60,274 nucleotides of DNA from Kitasatospora sp. MAA19 (GTDB lineage Bacteria > Actinomycetota > Actinomycetes > Streptomycetales > Streptomycetaceae), in assembly GCF_029894125.1 (NCBI RefSeq), contig NZ_JARXYZ010000045.1:1-60274 (forward strand), written 5' to 3'. This document shows positions 31,047 through 38,922 of this stretch, piece after piece. Every line of letters starts with the position of its first letter. The first letter of the stretch is position 1. The notes under the pieces are model-generated. The model ran no database searches. It was given only the letters and a program-made list of their open reading frames with translations, and was not told where the DNA came from. A program made the position numbers and the translations under genes.

Positions 31047-32795
31047 TCACGCGCTCGGCGAGTCCACCTGTTCCGGCGTAGGTGCGGGCGCGGCCGTGGG
31101 TTCGGGCTCGGGCTCGGGCTCGGGTTCGGGTCCGCCGGCGAGCGGGGCGGGCCCGCCCCGCGCCCGGTCGGCGAGCGCGAGCAGGTCCTCGGCGGCCGCG
31201 CCCTGGGTGACGCCGACCAGGTGCCCGTCCGGCCGGATCAGCAGCACGGTGTGCGGCCCGGCCTCCGGGTACTCCTCGGTGACCAGCACCTCGGCCGGCA
31301 CCGGCAGCGCGGCGGCGACCTCGGCGAGCCGCGGCATCAGCCCGGCGCCCAGCCAGTGCTCGGCGGACCAGACGGCGGTGCCGGGGGCGACCAGCAGCAG
31401 CAGGAAGGTGGCACCGAGCCGGGCGTGCAGGTGGTCCGGGGTGCCGTCGGCGGCGAGCACCGGCAGGTCCGGGACGAGCACGCCGGGGGCGGTGGCGGGC
31501 AGCAGTTCGCTGAGCGAGGTGGCGCTGCGGGCGCCGCGCTGGACCGGCACCCGGCCGGGGACGCCCGAGGGCGCCGCCGGGTAGGCGGGCGCGCCGCCGA
31601 AGCGGCCGGTGCCGAGCTGGCCGTCGGCGAGCAGCGGCGCGTGCTTGCGGAAGCCCCCGACCAGCAGCGAGCGCCGGGTCTGCTGCCAGCCGCGCAGCGG
31701 GCGCAGCAGCGGCATGGCCTGGTCGACGGCGCGCAGCCGGGCGCCGACCGCGCCGCGCCGCTCGGCCTCGTAGCCGTCCAGCAGGGAGCCGCCGGGCTGC
31801 GGGCCGCCGGAGTGGAGGTGCCAGGCGAGGGCGAGCCGCCAGGCGAGGTTGTCGGCGTCGCGCAGCCCGTCGGCGAGGTTCTGCATGCCGAGGGCGCCGT
31901 GCAGGTGGGCGGCGTCGCCGGCGAGGAAGCAGCGGCCGCTGCGGAACCGGGCGGCCAGTCGCTGCTGGGCGGTGTGGTCGGCGGCGGCGAGCAGTTCGAA
32001 GCGGGGGAGTTCGCCGCACCAGCCGGTGAGGGTGGCGGTGACCCGGGTGAGCAGGGTGTCGCCGGTGACGATGCCGGGCCAGGTGGCGTGCGGGTCGACC
32101 GGTTCGGTGGCGGCGGGCCGCCCGGGGGGCAGCCGCCAGTCGAGCCGCCAGACGCCGTCCGGCAGCGGGCGGGCGGAGGCCTCGCGGTCGCCGCGCCACG
32201 GGGGCTCGCGGTGCAGCCGGGCCTCCTGGAACGGCAGGTCGACCCGGACGGTGGCGATGGCGTTGCGGTCGACGGCGGGGCGGCCGGGGAAGCGGATCTT
32301 CAGGAGCTTGCGGACGGCGGACCTGGCGCCGTCGCAGCCGACCAGGTGGCTGCCGCGCCACCAGGTGCTGGAGCCGTCCTGGGTGCCGTGGGTGCGGACG
32401 CTGACGCCGTCGCGGTCCTGTTCGAGCTCGCAGACCCGGCTCAGCGGGACCAGCTTGACCAGCGGGGTGCCGGTCAGGGCGTCGCGCAGGCCGCGCTGGA
32501 GGCGGTGCTGGGGGAGGTGGAAGGTGGGGGAGTCGGTGAGGTCGATCCGCAGCATCTCCTGGCGGCGGCGCCAGACGGTGAAGGAGTCCCACAGGGCGGA
32601 GTCCGAGACGGCCCGCGGGTAGCCGATCCGGGTGAGGAAGGAGGCGGTGTCGGCGCCGAGGACGACGCTGCGCGGGCCCTCGGGACAGAGCCCGGAGCCC
32701 TCGTCCAGGACGATGGTCGGCACCTCGTGCCGGGCCAGGGCGAGGGCCAGGGCCAGACCGACCGGTCCGGCCCCGACCACGATCACCGGGTCCAT
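31047..32795 (-). CDS. FAD-dependent aromatic monooxygenase (PheA/TfdB type)
   Basis: This 582-residue flavoprotein has an N-terminal Rossmann motif VVGAGPVGLALALALARHEV (about 6-25), the DG motif LVGCDGARSAVRKLL and the GD motif FLAGDAAHLHGALGMQNLADG, all typical of class A hydroxylases of the PheA/TfdB group. A C-terminal thioredoxin-like region follows. The last residues form a Pro-Glu repeat (PEPEPEPEPEP) with a polar tail. The group hydroxylates aromatic substrates, often in degradation or polyketide tailoring; no substrate is evident. ATG 32795 has GGAGG 8-12 bases upstream. It lies 122 bases downstream of gluD on the same strand and might be read through from the glutamate operon. Confidence 0.8.
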   Translation of the reverse strand: MDPVIVVGAGPVGLALALALARHEVPTIVLDEGSGLCPEGPRSVVLGADTASFLTRIGYPRAVSDSALWDSFTVWRRRQEMLRIDLTDSPTFHLPQHRLQRGLRDALTGTPLVKLVPLSRVCELEQDRDGVSVRTHGTQDGSSTWWRGSHLVGCDGARSAVRKLLKIRFPGRPAVDRNAIATVRVDLPFQEARLHREPPWRGDREASARPLPDGVWRLDWRLPPGRPAATEPVDPHATWPGIVTGDTLLTRVTATLTGWCGELPRFELLAAADHTAQQRLAARFRSGRCFLAGDAAHLHGALGMQNLADGLRDADNLAWRLALAWHLHSGGPQPGGSLLDGYEAERRGAVGARLRAVDQAMPLLRPLRGWQQTRRSLLVGGFRKHAPLLADGQLGTGRFGGAPAYPAAPSGVPGRVPVQRGARSATSLSELLPATAPGVLVPDLPVLAADGTPDHLHARLGATFLLLLVAPGTAVWSAEHWLGAGLMPRLAEVAAALPVPAEVLVTEEYPEAGPHTVLLIRPDGHLVGVTQGAAAEDLLALADRARGGPAPLAGGPEPEPEPEPEPTAAPAPTPEQVDSPSA

Positions 32796-32917
32796 GCCGT
32801 GACCTCCGGGCACGAACCGGCCGCTGGGCCGGCGTCAGTTACCGCTGCCGCATATGCCGCGTGGATGCTCCCGGGAGGTGTCACGAAGAGCAATGCAACA
32901 GTTCACCTGCGTGTGCG

Positions 32918-33769
32918 TCAAGCAGCAGCTGAAGTGCGCCGGTTCGCGCCGCGACGGCCGCGTGCTTCGATCCACCGGGCGAGCGCGGTGAGGAGCAGGC
33001 ACAGGGCGACGTAGATCGGACCGATCACGAGGACCACGGGGATGTAGGGGAAGCCCGCGGCGTTGATCGGCTGACTGGCGATCGCCTTACCGACGAACAG
33101 CAGCTCGTGGTAGGTGATGATGAAGCCGAGCGAGGTGTCCTTCAGGGTGACGACCAGCTGGCCGATCATCGAGGGCAGCATCGAGCGGACCGCCTGCGGC
33201 ACCAGGATGCCGGCCATCACCTGGGTCTTGCGCATGCCGAGCGCGTAGGCCGCCTCGCCCTGGCCGCGCGGGACGGCGTTGACGCCGCTGCGGATGATCT
33301 CGGCCTGCACCGAGCCGTTGTAGAGGGTGAGCCCGAGCACCAGCGCCCACATCGGCTCCTTGGCGAAGAACGCGTAGTAGAGCGCGACGATCAGGATCAG
33401 CAGCGGCATCGCCCGGAAGAACTGGACGAAGCCGACGCACGCCCAGCGGATCGGCCGGTGGTCCGAGAGCTGCCCGGCGGCGAGCAGGGCCCCGAGCGTG
33501 AGCGAGAACAGCGCCGCCAGCCCGAAGGCCTCCAGGGTGGAGACCAGGCCGTCCAGGATCCGCTGCTGGACGGTGTTGTACTGGAACACGTCCCACATCT
33601 GCGGGTCGAACTGGCCGTTGTCGGAGAGCGCGGCGAAGACGTACCAGAGCAGTCCGGCGACGCCGATCAGCGCCAGCACCCCGAACAGCCGGTACCGGGC
33701 GCGGGCCCGCGGGCCGGGGGCGTCGTAGAGGACGCTGGCCGTGGAGGTGCGGGTGAAGAGGCTGCTCAT
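32918..33769 (-). CDS. gluD: Glutamate ABC transporter permease GluD
   Basis: This 283-residue inner membrane permease has the polar amino-acid (HisM-type) EAA loop ALGMRKTQVMAGILVPQAVRS and about five or six membrane helices. A basic N-terminal cytoplasmic extension (LYDAPGPRARARYR) precedes the first helix, as in actinobacterial GluD. With GluC it forms the channel for glutamate import. It overlaps the end of gluC by 4 bases (ATGA) and is the last gene of the gluABCD operon. Confidence 0.93.
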   Translation of the reverse strand: MSSLFTRTSTASVLYDAPGPRARARYRLFGVLALIGVAGLLWYVFAALSDNGQFDPQMWDVFQYNTVQQRILDGLVSTLEAFGLAALFSLTLGALLAAGQLSDHRPIRWACVGFVQFFRAMPLLILIVALYYAFFAKEPMWALVLGLTLYNGSVQAEIIRSGVNAVPRGQGEAAYALGMRKTQVMAGILVPQAVRSMLPSMIGQLVVTLKDTSLGFIITYHELLFVGKAIASQPINAAGFPYIPVVLVIGPIYVALCLLLTALARWIEARGRRGANRRTSAAA

Positions 33770-34416
33770 CGGGCCACCGCCAGTCGGGATTCCAGGACGC
33801 GGAACAGCGTGGCGACCGCGGCGCTGATCACCAGGTAGGCGCAGGCCACCCAGAAGAAGATCGCGAAGATCGCGTAGCCGCGCTCGGAGAAGGTCTGCTG
33901 CACGCTGTACAGCTCGCCGACGCTGAACGCGCCGGCGATCGCCGAGTTCCTCGGCAGCGCGATGAACACGCTGCTCAGCGGGGCCAGGACGGTCCGGGCG
34001 GCCTGCGGCAGGACGACCAGGGTGAGGGTCTGACCGAAGGTCATGCCGAGGCTGCGGGCCGCCTCGGCCTGGCCGAGCGGCACGGTGTTGATGCCCGAGC
34101 GGATCACCTCGCAGACGAACGAGGCGGTGTAGCCGCCGAGCGCCAGCACCCCGAAGACGAGGTGGCTGAAGTGCACGCCGAGCGGCGGCAGGCCGAACTC
34201 GACGGCGAAGAACAGCAGGGTCAGCGGGGTGTTGCGGAAGAGCGTCACCCAGGCGGTGCCGAAGGCGCGCAGGACCGGCACCGGGGAGACCCGGAAGGCC
34301 GCCAGCAGGGTGCCCAGCAGCAGGGCGAGCAGGGCGCTGAGCGCGCTCAGCTCGATCGTCTGCAGGAAGCCGTCGCGGAACAACGAGAAGTTGTCGTCCT
34401 CGAACAGGAACCCCAT
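33766..34416 (-). CDS. gluC: Glutamate ABC transporter permease GluC
   Basis: This 216-residue permease has the amino-acid permease motif SGINTVPLGQAEAARSLGMTFGQ followed by TLVVLPQAARTVLAPLSSVFIALPRNSAIAGAF. Five hydrophobic helices are visible. It pairs with GluD across the membrane and receives substrate from the GluB lipoprotein. The ATG at 34416 opens with FEDDNF and follows gluB by 80 bases; a GGAGGG run precedes the start at 5-10 bases. Confidence 0.92.
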   Translation of the reverse strand: MGFLFEDDNFSLFRDGFLQTIELSALSALLALLLGTLLAAFRVSPVPVLRAFGTAWVTLFRNTPLTLLFFAVEFGLPPLGVHFSHLVFGVLALGGYTASFVCEVIRSGINTVPLGQAEAARSLGMTFGQTLTLVVLPQAARTVLAPLSSVFIALPRNSAIAGAFSVGELYSVQQTFSERGYAIFAIFFWVACAYLVISAAVATLFRVLESRLAVAR

Positions 34417-34496
34417 CCGGCGGCCCTCCTCTCAGTGGTCGGGGACTCGGGAGTGGTCAGGAGCGGTCGGCCGGGAGCCGGCCGACCGCGGGTGGA

Positions 34497-35405
34497 TCAG
34501 TAGCGGTCGAGGGCCGGCGGGGTCGGCGCGGCGGAGCCGGACAGGCCCAGCGTCGCGTCGTAGGCCTTCTTCCAGTCGCCGTTGTCCTCGTGGGCCTTGA
34601 GGGCGTCGCTGATGGCGCCGCGCAGGGCCGCGTCGTCCTTGTTGAGGCCGACGCCGTAGTTCTCCTTGGTGAACGGCTTGCCGACGACCTTGAGCTTGCC
34701 GGCGAACTTGGAGGCGTAGCCCTTGAGGATCGCGTCGTCGGTGGTGACCGCGTCGACCTCGCCGGCCATCAGCTTCTCGACGCAGGCCGAGTAGGTGTCG
34801 AACTGGGTGACCTTGGCGTTGTACTGCTGGATGTTCTTGATCGAGGTCGAGCCGGTGGCGGTGCAGATGTTCTTGCCGGTGACGCTCTCCGGGCCGGTGA
34901 TCGAGGTGTTGTCGTTCTTCACCAGGAAGTCCTGGCCGGCGATGTAGTACGGGCCGGCGAAGGAGACCGACTTCTTGCGCTCGTCGTTGATGCTGTAGGT
35001 GCCGACGTAGAAGTCGATCTGGCCCTTGGCGATGGCCGGCTCGCGCTGCGAGGAGACCAGGGTCTGCCACTTGATCTGCTGCGGGGTGAAGCCGAGGTCG
35101 GCGGCGATCATCTTGGCGATCTCGATGTCGAAGCCGCTGCGGTCGCCGCTGGCGACGTCCTCGAAGCCCAGGAACGGCTGGTCGGCCTTGGCGCCGATGA
35201 TCAGCTGGCCGCGCTTCTTGGCCTCGGCGAGGATCGCGGAGTCGATCTTGACGTCGGTCTTGACCGTGTAGGTCGGCAGCGTCGGGGCGTTGCTGCCGCT
35301 CGCGGCGGCGCCGGCGGCACCGGGGGAGCCGTCCTTGCCGCAGGCGGCGGTGGCGGTGAGCGCGACGGCACAGAGCGCGACGGCGAGGGTGCGACGAGTC
35401 CTCAT
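34497..35405 (-). CDS. gluB: Glutamate-binding lipoprotein GluB
   Basis: This 302-residue extracellular solute-binding lipoprotein has a signal peptide MRTRRTLAVALCAVALTATAAC with the lipid-attached Cys22. It belongs to periplasmic-binding family 3 (IIGAKADQPFLGFED and SGFDIEIAKMIAADLGF). It captures glutamate and hands it to GluC and GluD. ATG 35405 has AGGAGA 9-14 bases upstream; a 12-codon upstream extension is not supported. It is the second gene of the operon, 121 bases after gluA. Binding specificity is inferred from the conserved gluABCD order and neighbouring gluRK. Confidence 0.92.
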   Translation of the reverse strand: MRTRRTLAVALCAVALTATAACGKDGSPGAAGAAASGSNAPTLPTYTVKTDVKIDSAILAEAKKRGQLIIGAKADQPFLGFEDVASGDRSGFDIEIAKMIAADLGFTPQQIKWQTLVSSQREPAIAKGQIDFYVGTYSINDERKKSVSFAGPYYIAGQDFLVKNDNTSITGPESVTGKNICTATGSTSIKNIQQYNAKVTQFDTYSACVEKLMAGEVDAVTTDDAILKGYASKFAGKLKVVGKPFTKENYGVGLNKDDAALRGAISDALKAHEDNGDWKKAYDATLGLSGSAAPTPPALDRY

Positions 35406-35526
35406 GAGGGTGTTCTCCTGGGAGCTGGGCCACGGCGTCAACCGGGCTCTGGCGTCTGGAAGGTGCGTGCACGGGCGGGGCCGCCCGGCGCCCTTGCCGG
35501 CGGCGGCCCCGGGTCGTCCCGGAGCG

Positions 35527-36300
35527 TCAGTGGTGGAGGATCTTCGAGAGGAAGTCCTTGGCGCGGTCGGAGCGCGGCGCGGTGAAGAAGGCGTCCGGGG
35601 TGTTCTGCTCGACGATCCGGCCGTCGGCCATGAACAGCACGCGGTTGGCGGCGGAGCGCGCGAAGCCCATCTCGTGGGTGACCACGACCATCGTCATGCC
35701 GTCGGCGGCCAGCTGGCGCATGACCTCCAGCACCTCGTTGACCATCTCCGGGTCGAGGGCCGAGGTGGGCTCGTCGAAGAGCATCACCTTGGGCTTCATC
35801 GCCAGCGCCCGGGCGATCGCCACGCGCTGCTGCTGGCCGCCGGAGAGCTGGGCGGGGTACTTGTCCGCCTGCGCCCCGACGCCGACCCGTTCCAGCAGCT
35901 CGCGGGCGGTCTTCTCGGCCTCCGGCCGGGCGACCTTGCGCACCTTGACCTGGCCGATGACCACGTTCTCCAGCACGGTCTTGTGCGCGAACAGGTTGAA
36001 GCTCTGGAACACCATGCCGACCTCGGCGCGCAGCCGGGCCAGCTCCCTGCCCTCGGCGGGCAGCGGGCGGCCGTCGAGGGTGATCGCGCCGGAGTCGATG
36101 GGCTCCAGCCGGTTGATCGTCCGGCAGAGCGTCGACTTGCCCGAGCCGGACGGCCCGATCAGGACCACGACCTCGCCCTGGACGATCTCCAGGTCGATGT
36201 CCTGCAGGACGTGCAACGCTCCGTAGTGCTTGTTCACGCCGCTCAGCACGACCAGGGGGGCGGCTGCAGGGGTGGAGTCCTCGACCGGATTCTCGGCCAT
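35527..36300 (-). CDS. gluA: Glutamate ABC transporter ATPase GluA
   Basis: This 257-residue ATPase energises glutamate import. Walker A is GPSGSGKSTLC, the Q-loop is FQSFNLFAHKT, the signature is LSGGQQQRVAIARALAM, Walker B is MLFDEPTSALDPE and the switch is VVTHEMGFA. A 17-residue N-terminal leader precedes the first core strand. ATG 36300 was chosen because it opens the family-like start MAENPVEDS and has GGGAGC 11-16 bases upstream; the much longer open frame upstream is antisense to gluK. It is the first gene of the leftward gluABCD operon. Confidence 0.94.
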   Translation of the reverse strand: MAENPVEDSTPAAAPLVVLSGVNKHYGALHVLQDIDLEIVQGEVVVLIGPSGSGKSTLCRTINRLEPIDSGAITLDGRPLPAEGRELARLRAEVGMVFQSFNLFAHKTVLENVVIGQVKVRKVARPEAEKTARELLERVGVGAQADKYPAQLSGGQQQRVAIARALAMKPKVMLFDEPTSALDPEMVNEVLEVMRQLAADGMTMVVVTHEMGFARSAANRVLFMADGRIVEQNTPDAFFTAPRSDRAKDFLSKILHH

Positions 36301-36410
36301 CGCGCCTGCTCCCTCGTGTCGGCCCGTGAAAGTCTGAACTCCCTTGGGCGGCAATGGTGGTACGAAATCCGGGAGCCGCGACCGGCGGAGCCGCAGCCCC
36401 CGGTGGGCCG

Positions 36411-36440
36411 ACCATAGGAGCGATGACGACGCGCCGTCAG
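36411..36440 (-). promoter_or_regulatory. Candidate gluA promoter
   Basis: On the minus strand, CTGACG (36440-36435), an 18-base spacer and TATGGT (36416-36411) form a plausible promoter. The start would lie near 36404, giving a leader of about 100 bases before gluA. Confidence 0.5.
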
Positions 36441-36461
36441 CCGATCTGAGCGGAACTTGAG
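36437..36461 (-). promoter_or_regulatory. Direct repeats upstream of gluA, candidate GluR operator
   Basis: On the minus strand, CTCA at 36461, CTCA at 36450 and CTGA at 36440 recur at 11- and 10-base steps, close to one helical turn. They overlap the -35 of the candidate gluA promoter. OmpR-family regulators such as GluR usually bind such direct repeats. The assignment is by position and spacing only. Confidence 0.35.
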
Positions 36462-36672
36462 GATCACAAAACGGCCACACGCTGCTCGCGGACTGTTCGC
36501 CCGGCCGCCAACGGGGCATGTGACAGCGGGCGCTCGCGCCGGTGCACCCCGTCCCGGGGGAGCCCGCTGGGCGGCCGAGCCTGGCGTCCGGCCGCCCGCT
36601 GGCCCATACTGCGCAGGACCGGGACCCGACCGGGTGGGCCCGGTGATCAGGTGGGGGAAGGAGGAGAACAGG

Positions 36673-37449
36673 ATGCGACTGCTGCTCGTCGAGGACGACG
36701 AACGCGTGGCCGCCGCGCTGGTCGCGGTGCTGGGCCGGCACGGCTTCCAGGTCCGGCACGCCCGCAGCGGGCACGAGGCGCTGGACGCCCTGGTGCCGGA
36801 CGGCAACGACCCGTACCGGGTGGTGCTGCTCGACCTCGGGCTGCCGGACCGCGACGGCTTCGAGGTGTGCAGCCGGATCAGGGCCGGCAGCGGCGTACCG
36901 GTGATCATGGTCACCGCCCGCGCCGACATCCGCTCCCGGATCCACGGCCTCAACCTGGGCGCCGACGACTACGTCACCAAGCCCTACGACATGGGCGAGC
37001 TGCTCGCCCGCATCCACGCGGTGGCCCGCCGCGGCCTCGCCCCGGCCTCGGTGTCGGTGCCCGCGCCCGACGCCGTCCCGCAGCAGCGCGGCCCGCTGGA
37101 GTCCCGCGGCATCCGGATAGACCGGGAGCGCCGCCGGGTCAGCGTGGACGGCCGGGACGTGCCGCTCACCCGCAAGGAGTTCGACCTGCTCGCCCTGCTC
37201 GCGCAGAGCCCCGGCGTGGTCTACCGGCGCGAGCAGATCTTCAGCGAGGTCTGGCGCAGCGGCTGGGAGGGCAACGGGCGCACCCTGGAGGTGCACATCG
37301 GCTCGCTGCGCAACAAGCTCGCGCTGCCCGGGCTGGTCGAGGCCGTCCGCGGCGTCGGCTACCGCCTGATCCCCGAGTCCCCGGCGTCCGCCGCGGGCCC
37401 GGCCCCGTCCGCCGCGGGCCCGGCCCCGTCCGCCCCCGCGGAGCACTGA
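36673..37449 (+). CDS. gluR: GluR: OmpR-family response regulator
   Basis: This 258-residue regulator has a receiver domain (residues 1-115; acidic pair at Glu7-Asp9, phospho-acceptor Asp54 in LLDLGLPDRDG, Lys in YVTKPYDM) and an OmpR winged helix (about 145-240, with VPLTRKEFDLLALL and GNGRTLEVHIGSLRNKL). In S. coelicolor GluR/GluK senses glutamate and activates gluABCD; here the same arrangement is kept, divergent from gluA. ATG 36673 has GGAGGAG 7-13 bases upstream. The C-terminus holds a short duplicated segment (SAAGPAP twice) outside the fold. gluK follows after 6 bases. Confidence 0.9.
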   Translation: MRLLLVEDDERVAAALVAVLGRHGFQVRHARSGHEALDALVPDGNDPYRVVLLDLGLPDRDGFEVCSRIRAGSGVPVIMVTARADIRSRIHGLNLGADDYVTKPYDMGELLARIHAVARRGLAPASVSVPAPDAVPQQRGPLESRGIRIDRERRRVSVDGRDVPLTRKEFDLLALLAQSPGVVYRREQIFSEVWRSGWEGNGRTLEVHIGSLRNKLALPGLVEAVRGVGYRLIPESPASAAGPAPSAAGPAPSAPAEH

Positions 37450-37455
37450 CCGCTC

Positions 37456-38889
37456 GTGCGTACCCGTCTGCTCGGGATCCTGATCGCCCTCATGCTCTGC
37501 GTCCTGGCCGCCCTCGGGCTGCCGCTCGCGGCGGCGGTCGCGGCGGCCGAGCAGAGCAGGGTGGTCGTCGACCGGCTCGACGACGCCGCCCGCTTCGCCC
37601 AGGACCTGCCCACCTCCGGCCCCTCGGTGGTGGAGTCCGCGCTCAAGGGCGACCCGGAGCCCGCCCCCGGTGACGCCAGCCGCCGGCACGCGATCGACGC
37701 CGAGGTCCGCCGCTACCACGACCTGTACGGCGTGCGGCTGGGCATCTTCCAGCGCGACGGCCTGCCGATCTCCGCCGCCCCCGCCGACTGGCGGGTGCCC
37801 TCCGGCGGCTGGGGCGCGCAGGCCTTCCAGGAGGCGCTGGACGGGCGGCGCAGCCACAACCCGCCGCAGGTCTGGCCGTGGACCGCCGACCGCACCCTCA
37901 CCGTGGCCACCCCGGTGGTGCGCGACGGCGACGTGGTCGCGGTGGTGCTCAGCGAGTCCCCGACCGGGGCGCTGCGCACCCGGATACTGCACAGCTGGCT
38001 GGTGATCGGCGCGGGCGAGGCCGCCGCGATGATCGTCGCGGTGCTGCTGGCCGTCCGGCTCACCGAGTGGGTGCTGCGCCCGGTCCGCACCCTCGACCGG
38101 GCCACCCACGACATCGCCACCGGCCGGATGGCCGCCCGGGTCGCGCCCGGCGGCGGGCCGCCCGAGCTGCAGCGGCTGGCCCGCTCGTTCAACGAGATGG
38201 CCGACCACGTGGTGCTCGCCATGGACCAGCAGAAGGCCTTCGTCGCGGACGCCTCGCACCAGCTGCGCAACCCGCTGGCGGCCCTGCTGCTGCGGGTCGA
38301 GGTGCTCGGCCTGGAGCTGCCCGAGGGGCACGAGGAGGAGCTCGGTGGCGTCCGGGAGGAGGGCGCCCGGCTGGCCCGGGTGCTGGACGACCTGCTCGGC
38401 CTGGCCACCGCCGAGCACGCCCGCCCCGAACCCGAGCAGACCGACCTCGCCGCGCTCACCCTGGCCCGGGTGGACGCCTGGCGGCCGGTGGCCGAGCAGC
38501 GCGGGATCGAGCTGTGCTGGGAGGGCCCGGCGCTCGCCCTCGGCATGGCCGACCCGATCGGCTTCGGCTCCGCCCTGGATGCCGTGGTGGACAACGCGCT
38601 CAAGTTCGGCCCGGCCGGCAGCCGGGTGCGGCTGAAGGTCACGGTGCGCCGGGACGAGGTCGCGGTGACCGTCACGGACGCCGGGCCCGGCCTCGCCGAG
38701 GACGAGCTGCCCCGCGCCGGGGACCGGTTCTGGCGCAGCCCGCGGCACCAGAACGTGGACGGCTCCGGGCTGGGCCTGTCGATCGCCCGCACCCTGCTGG
38801 CGGCCGGCGGCGGCTCGCTCGGCTTCGCCCCGGTCAAGCCGACCGGGCTCGCGGTGACGCTGGCGGTGCCGCGGCCGGAGCAGCGGTAG
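37456..38889 (+). CDS. gluK: GluK: sensor histidine kinase
   Basis: This 477-residue membrane kinase has a helix at about 5-27, an extracytoplasmic domain (about 28-175) and a second helix (about 178-202). Then follow a HAMP domain (about 205-258), HisKA with DASHQLRNPLAALL (His268) and a HATPase with AVVDNALKFGP, DAGPGLAEDE and GSGLGLSIART. It would detect extracellular glutamate and phosphorylate GluR. GTG 37456 starts 6 bases after the gluR stop, so the pair is translated together. Function rests on synteny with the known GluR/GluK system. Confidence 0.9.
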   Translation: MRTRLLGILIALMLCVLAALGLPLAAAVAAAEQSRVVVDRLDDAARFAQDLPTSGPSVVESALKGDPEPAPGDASRRHAIDAEVRRYHDLYGVRLGIFQRDGLPISAAPADWRVPSGGWGAQAFQEALDGRRSHNPPQVWPWTADRTLTVATPVVRDGDVVAVVLSESPTGALRTRILHSWLVIGAGEAAAMIVAVLLAVRLTEWVLRPVRTLDRATHDIATGRMAARVAPGGGPPELQRLARSFNEMADHVVLAMDQQKAFVADASHQLRNPLAALLLRVEVLGLELPEGHEEELGGVREEGARLARVLDDLLGLATAEHARPEPEQTDLAALTLARVDAWRPVAEQRGIELCWEGPALALGMADPIGFGSALDAVVDNALKFGPAGSRVRLKVTVRRDEVAVTVTDAGPGLAEDELPRAGDRFWRSPRHQNVDGSGLGLSIARTLLAAGGGSLGFAPVKPTGLAVTLAVPRPEQR

Positions 38890-38922
38890 CGCCCTGCGGC
38901 GTCACCGGGCGGTGGTGGCCCC

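Larger units (their letters stand above)
36301..36672. other. Divergent gluA-gluR regulatory region
   Basis: These 372 bases contain no gene but hold both promoters. Toward gluA there are a candidate promoter and direct repeats (separate entries). Toward gluR a CATACT hexamer (36605-36610) could be the -10, and GGAGGAG at 36660-36666 is the ribosome site. An AT-richer patch, GATCACAAAAC, at 36462-36472 is unusual for this region. Confidence 0.6.

Noticed and set aside
31096..31140. Short GSGSGS-type simple repeat on the plus strand
   Set aside because: It is the reverse reading of the Pro-Glu tail of the monooxygenase, not a separate element.
36301..38748. Upstream extension of the gluA frame to 38748
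   Set aside because: It is antisense to gluR and gluK and would not match an ABC ATPase N-terminus.
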